Assembly (NCBI GenBank): GCA_044376365.1
Contig: JBILLA010000015.1
Span: forward strand, 1-22,555
DNA length: 22,555 nucleotides
Reading direction: 5' to 3'
Source of the DNA: JBIKWN01 sp044376365
GTDB lineage: Bacteria > Bdellovibrionota_C > UBA2361 > JBIKWN01
Below the pieces are notes generated by a model. The model worked only from the letters and a program-made list of their open reading frames with translations. It was not told the DNA's origin and made no database searches. The translations under genes and the position numbers were made by a program. Below, in pieces: positions 19,971-22,555 of the stretch (position 1 is its first letter; each line of letters starts with the position of its first letter).

Positions 19971-22555
19971 ATGACAAAGACCTTAGTCATTGTGGAGTCA
20001 CCAACAAAAGCCCGCACTATCGAGAAGTTTCTTGGTAGTGATTATGAAGTCATGGCGTCGTACGGTCACATTCGTGACTTGCCAGGCAATGCTTCTGAAA
20101 TTCCTGCTGCAGTAAAAAAAGAGAAGTGGACTCGCCTTGGCATTAATGTCGATAAAGATTTTGATCCGCTCTATATCATTCCTTCAGAGAAAGAAAAGCG
20201 TGTGAAAGAGCTGCAGCGAGCAGTGAAAGAAGCTGATGAAATCCTCCTCGCGACAGATGAAGATAGAGAAGGTGAGTCGATCAGTTGGCACTTGCTTGAA
20301 GTGCTCAAACCAAAAGTCCCAGTCAAGCGACTTGTATTCCATGAAATTACTAAGAGCGCTATTCAAGAGTCGCTGCGTTCTCCACGCGAGATTGATGACA
20401 ATCTTGTACGCGCGCAAGAAACGAGACGTATCATTGATAGGCTCTACGGATATAGCGTCAGTCCATTGTTGTGGAAAAAAATGGGACCACGACTTTCTGC
20501 AGGCCGAGTCCAGAGCGTTGCGATGAAGCTTTTGGTCGATCGTGAGCGCGAGCGAATGCGTTTTAGAACTGCAAACTTTTGGGATCTGAAAGCTGAATTT
20601 GCAACTATCACGAATAAAGCAGCTCTAGAATCTTTCGAAGCAGAGCTCACCCATGTTGGTGGAAAGCGCGTTGCAACTGGTAAAGATTTTGAGCCAAATA
20701 CTGGACTGCTCAAAGATAATAGCGACATCGTCCATTTAAAGAGCGAAGATGCAAGCAAGCTGCGTGATAGACTGATTACAGCAACGCCAAAAGTTTCGCA
20801 GATAGAGACAAAACCCTATTCACAAAAACCATCTCCACCGTTTACAACAAGTACTCTTCAGCAGGAAGCAAGCCGCAAGCTTGGCTTTGCAGCTCGACGA
20901 ACGATGCAGGTTGCGCAGATGCTCTATGAAAATGGTTACATCACATACATGCGAACCGACTCAACAAACCTCTCTGATGAAGCAATTAATGGCGCACGTT
21001 CATTGATAACAAGAGAGTTCGGCAAAGACTTTATTCCAACGGAACCTCGTATCTATAAAACCAAGGTCAAGAATGCGCAGGAAGCGCATGAAGCGGTTCG
21101 TCCTGCAGGCAGCGACTTTGCGCACCCTGATACGGTGAAAGCAAAGCTCGGTATGGAAGCGTTTAAGCTCTATGATCTGATATGGAAACGTATGCTTGCG
21201 TGCCAGATGAAGGATGCCAGTGGCACGCGAGTTGTCGTTAGTATTGAGCTTGATAATACGCGATTCCGTGCATCAGGAAAAACAATCGAGTTTCCAGGAT
21301 TCTTGCGAGCGTATGTTGAAGGCTTCGATGACCCGGATGCAGAGCTTGCTGACCAGGAAAAAATCCTTCCAAAAATGGTTGAGGGTGAAGCTCTTAAAAC
21401 AGATAAACTTGATGCGATCGGTCATGATACACAGCCGCCTGCACGCTTTACTGAAGGAAGCCTTATTAAAGAACTTGAGCGCCTCGGTATCGGTCGCCCA
21501 AGTACGTGGGCAACAATTGTTGATGTGGTGCTGTCTCGTTCATATGCATTTAAGAAAGGCACAGCACTTATTCCAACATTCTTGGCGCAAGCGCTTACTG
21601 GCTTGATGGAAAAGAACTTCACGAATCTGATGGATTACGAGTTCACTGCAAAGCTTGAAGATGATCTTGATGCTATAGCGCGAGGTGAAGCTGAAAATAT
21701 TGGCTATCTTCGTAAATTTTATTTTGGGAATGGTCACCCAGGTCTTCAAGCAATGGTTGAGCATGGTGAAAAAACCATTGATCCACGTGAAGTGAATGGC
21801 TTGCCACTCGGGCAGGGTGATGATGGTAGGACTGTCGAGATCCGAATTGGACGATTTGGTCCGTTCATTACTGACGGTGAAAACAGAGCAAGTGTTCCTG
21901 ATTCAATTGCACCTGATGAGCTCAATCTTCAAGTTGCAATGAAAGTGCTTGATGATGCTAAAAAGGGACCTCAAAGTCTTGGTGAAATTGATGGAAAGCC
22001 TGTGTATCTGAAGAAAGGTCGATTCGGCCCGTACCTTCAGTTAGGGGATATGGTAGAGGGAGAAGAGAAGCCAAAGATGTCGTCGCTCCTTCCAAACTTA
22101 AAACCTGAAGAAGTAACATTTGAAGTTGCAAAGAAACTTCTTTCATTACCACTGACGCTTGGTATGCATCCTGAGCTTGGCGAAGAGATTATTCTTTGCA
22201 ATGGTCGTTATGGCCCCTATGTTAAGTGTGGCAAAGATAACCGAACAATTCCTATGGAAGAGTTTCCACCATTAACGCTTACTCTTGATCAAGCTATTGA
22301 GCTTTTCTCTCGACAGAAAACTCGTGGTGGTAGAACCGTGCAGCAATCGAAAATTATTAAGGACCTTGGCGTTGATCCAAAGTCGAATAAAAAAATTGTG
22401 GTCAAGTCTGGTAAGTACGGAGACTATGTGACTGACGGTGAAACCAACGCAACCCTTCCTGAGGGAGTTGATATTGAGCAGTTCACTATCGTCGAAGCTA
22501 TGACCCTTATTGAGGCGCGTGCTGCAGCTGGTGGAAAGAAGAAGCGTGGAGCTGC
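19971..22555 (+). CDS. topA: DNA topoisomerase I (type IA), 3' end outside the window
   Basis: TopA relaxes negative supercoils. The frame is open from the ATG at 19971 (AGGAG a few bases upstream) to the window end, giving 861 full codons. The TOPRIM domain has TLVIVESPTKARTIEKFLG with Glu9 and TDEDREGE with Asp96, Asp98 and Glu100. Then follow ETRRIIDRLYGY, LSAGRVQSVA, TTSTLQQEASRKLGF and the active-site region NGYITYMRTDSTNLS with catalytic Tyr326, then AQEAHEAVRP and RFTEGSLIKELERLGIGRPSTWATI. Instead of the four-cysteine zinc ribbons of E. coli TopA, the C-terminus holds about four Toprim-C-type repeats (RIGRFGPFITDG near residue 625, KKGRFGPYLQLG near 678, CNGRYGPYVKCG near 742, KSGKYGDYVTDG near 811). 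The sequence turns Lys-rich (GGKKKRG) at the window edge, so the end is probably near. Confidence 0.97.
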   Translation, partial: MTKTLVIVESPTKARTIEKFLGSDYEVMASYGHIRDLPGNASEIPAAVKKEKWTRLGINVDKDFDPLYIIPSEKEKRVKELQRAVKEADEILLATDEDREGESISWHLLEVLKPKVPVKRLVFHEITKSAIQESLRSPREIDDNLVRAQETRRIIDRLYGYSVSPLLWKKMGPRLSAGRVQSVAMKLLVDRERERMRFRTANFWDLKAEFATITNKAALESFEAELTHVGGKRVATGKDFEPNTGLLKDNSDIVHLKSEDASKLRDRLITATPKVSQIETKPYSQKPSPPFTTSTLQQEASRKLGFAARRTMQVAQMLYENGYITYMRTDSTNLSDEAINGARSLITREFGKDFIPTEPRIYKTKVKNAQEAHEAVRPAGSDFAHPDTVKAKLGMEAFKLYDLIWKRMLACQMKDASGTRVVVSIELDNTRFRASGKTIEFPGFLRAYVEGFDDPDAELADQEKILPKMVEGEALKTDKLDAIGHDTQPPARFTEGSLIKELERLGIGRPSTWATIVDVVLSRSYAFKKGTALIPTFLAQALTGLMEKNFTNLMDYEFTAKLEDDLDAIARGEAENIGYLRKFYFGNGHPGLQAMVEHGEKTIDPREVNGLPLGQGDDGRTVEIRIGRFGPFITDGENRASVPDSIAPDELNLQVAMKVLDDAKKGPQSLGEIDGKPVYLKKGRFGPYLQLGDMVEGEEKPKMSSLLPNLKPEEVTFEVAKKLLSLPLTLGMHPELGEEIILCNGRYGPYVKCGKDNRTIPMEEFPPLTLTLDQAIELFSRQKTRGGRTVQQSKIIKDLGVDPKSNKKIVVKSGKYGDYVTDGETNATLPEGVDIEQFTIVEAMTLIEARAAAGGKKKRGA

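Noticed and set aside
1..22555. CRISPR arrays, tRNA or rRNA genes, insertion sequences or prophage
   Set aside because: No spaced direct repeats of array type, no tRNA-like cloverleaf, and no transposase or phage-like reading frame was seen. All long frames are accounted for by the genes listed.

Overview
The window looks like a chromosomal segment of a free-standing or reduced-genome bacterium that uses the standard bacterial code. All long reading frames are uninterrupted under that code. It has a peptidoglycan-cutting lytic transglycosylase and bacterial MnmG, MgtE and TopA. Base composition is moderate, with no obvious compositional break. I cannot name the lineage. The glycosyltransferase-rich content, the short spacers and the many starts without a Shine-Dalgarno would fit an uncultivated Gram-negative-type or candidate-phylum bacterium, but this is a guess. 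The window is gene-dense, with 20 genes (two cut by the window edges). I see no insertion sequence, CRISPR array, tRNA or rRNA.

Layout. 1-3803 (+): the 3' part of an unrecognised gene, a DegT/DnrJ-type sugar aminotransferase and a CgeB-like glycosyltransferase fused to TPR repeats. 3812-5023 (-): an AspC/TyrB-family aminotransferase. 5071-6262 (+): a UPF0173 metallo-hydrolase translationally coupled to RNase HI, which has a TTG start. 6309-7139 (-): a membrane-anchored SLT lytic transglycosylase. 7327-9210 (+): mnmG. 9202-10440 (-): a COG0523/CobW-type GTPase that looks like the zinc-responsive ZigA/YciC branch. 10530-12844 (-): a coupled pair of glycosyltransferases. 12907-13794 (+): a GT71-like glycosyltransferase. 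13865-17216: two paralogous thioredoxin-fold 'GCPHADHNQR' proteins flanking a 624-residue protein of unknown function. 17283-18617 (-): a nucleotidyltransferase, a ribbon-helix-helix protein and an HD-family hydrolase in one tight operon. 18787-19779 (+): a short MgtE. 19971-end (+): topA, cut by the window end.

The strongest new signal is regulatory. A long palindrome, with arms AATAACGCAAC and GTTGCGTTATT around 3 bases, occurs twice. Once it overlaps the -10 of a good promoter for the COG0523 GTPase. Once it overlaps the -35 of a promoter for the first redoxin-like gene. This suggests one metal-responsive (perhaps Zur-type) repressor controlling a metallochaperone GTPase and an uncharacterised thioredoxin-fold protein. 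That protein has a second paralog nearby without the operator.

Two further regulatory patterns stand out. A tandem pair of 10-bp boxes (palindromic core GTATATAC) abuts the start of the nucleotidyltransferase/RHH operon, the geometry expected for RHH autoregulation. A third copy of the core lies in the divergent mgtE promoter. Several genes also have a TATACT or TATCAT -10 element only 5-11 bases upstream of an ATG with no Shine-Dalgarno, which implies leaderless or nearly leaderless mRNAs.
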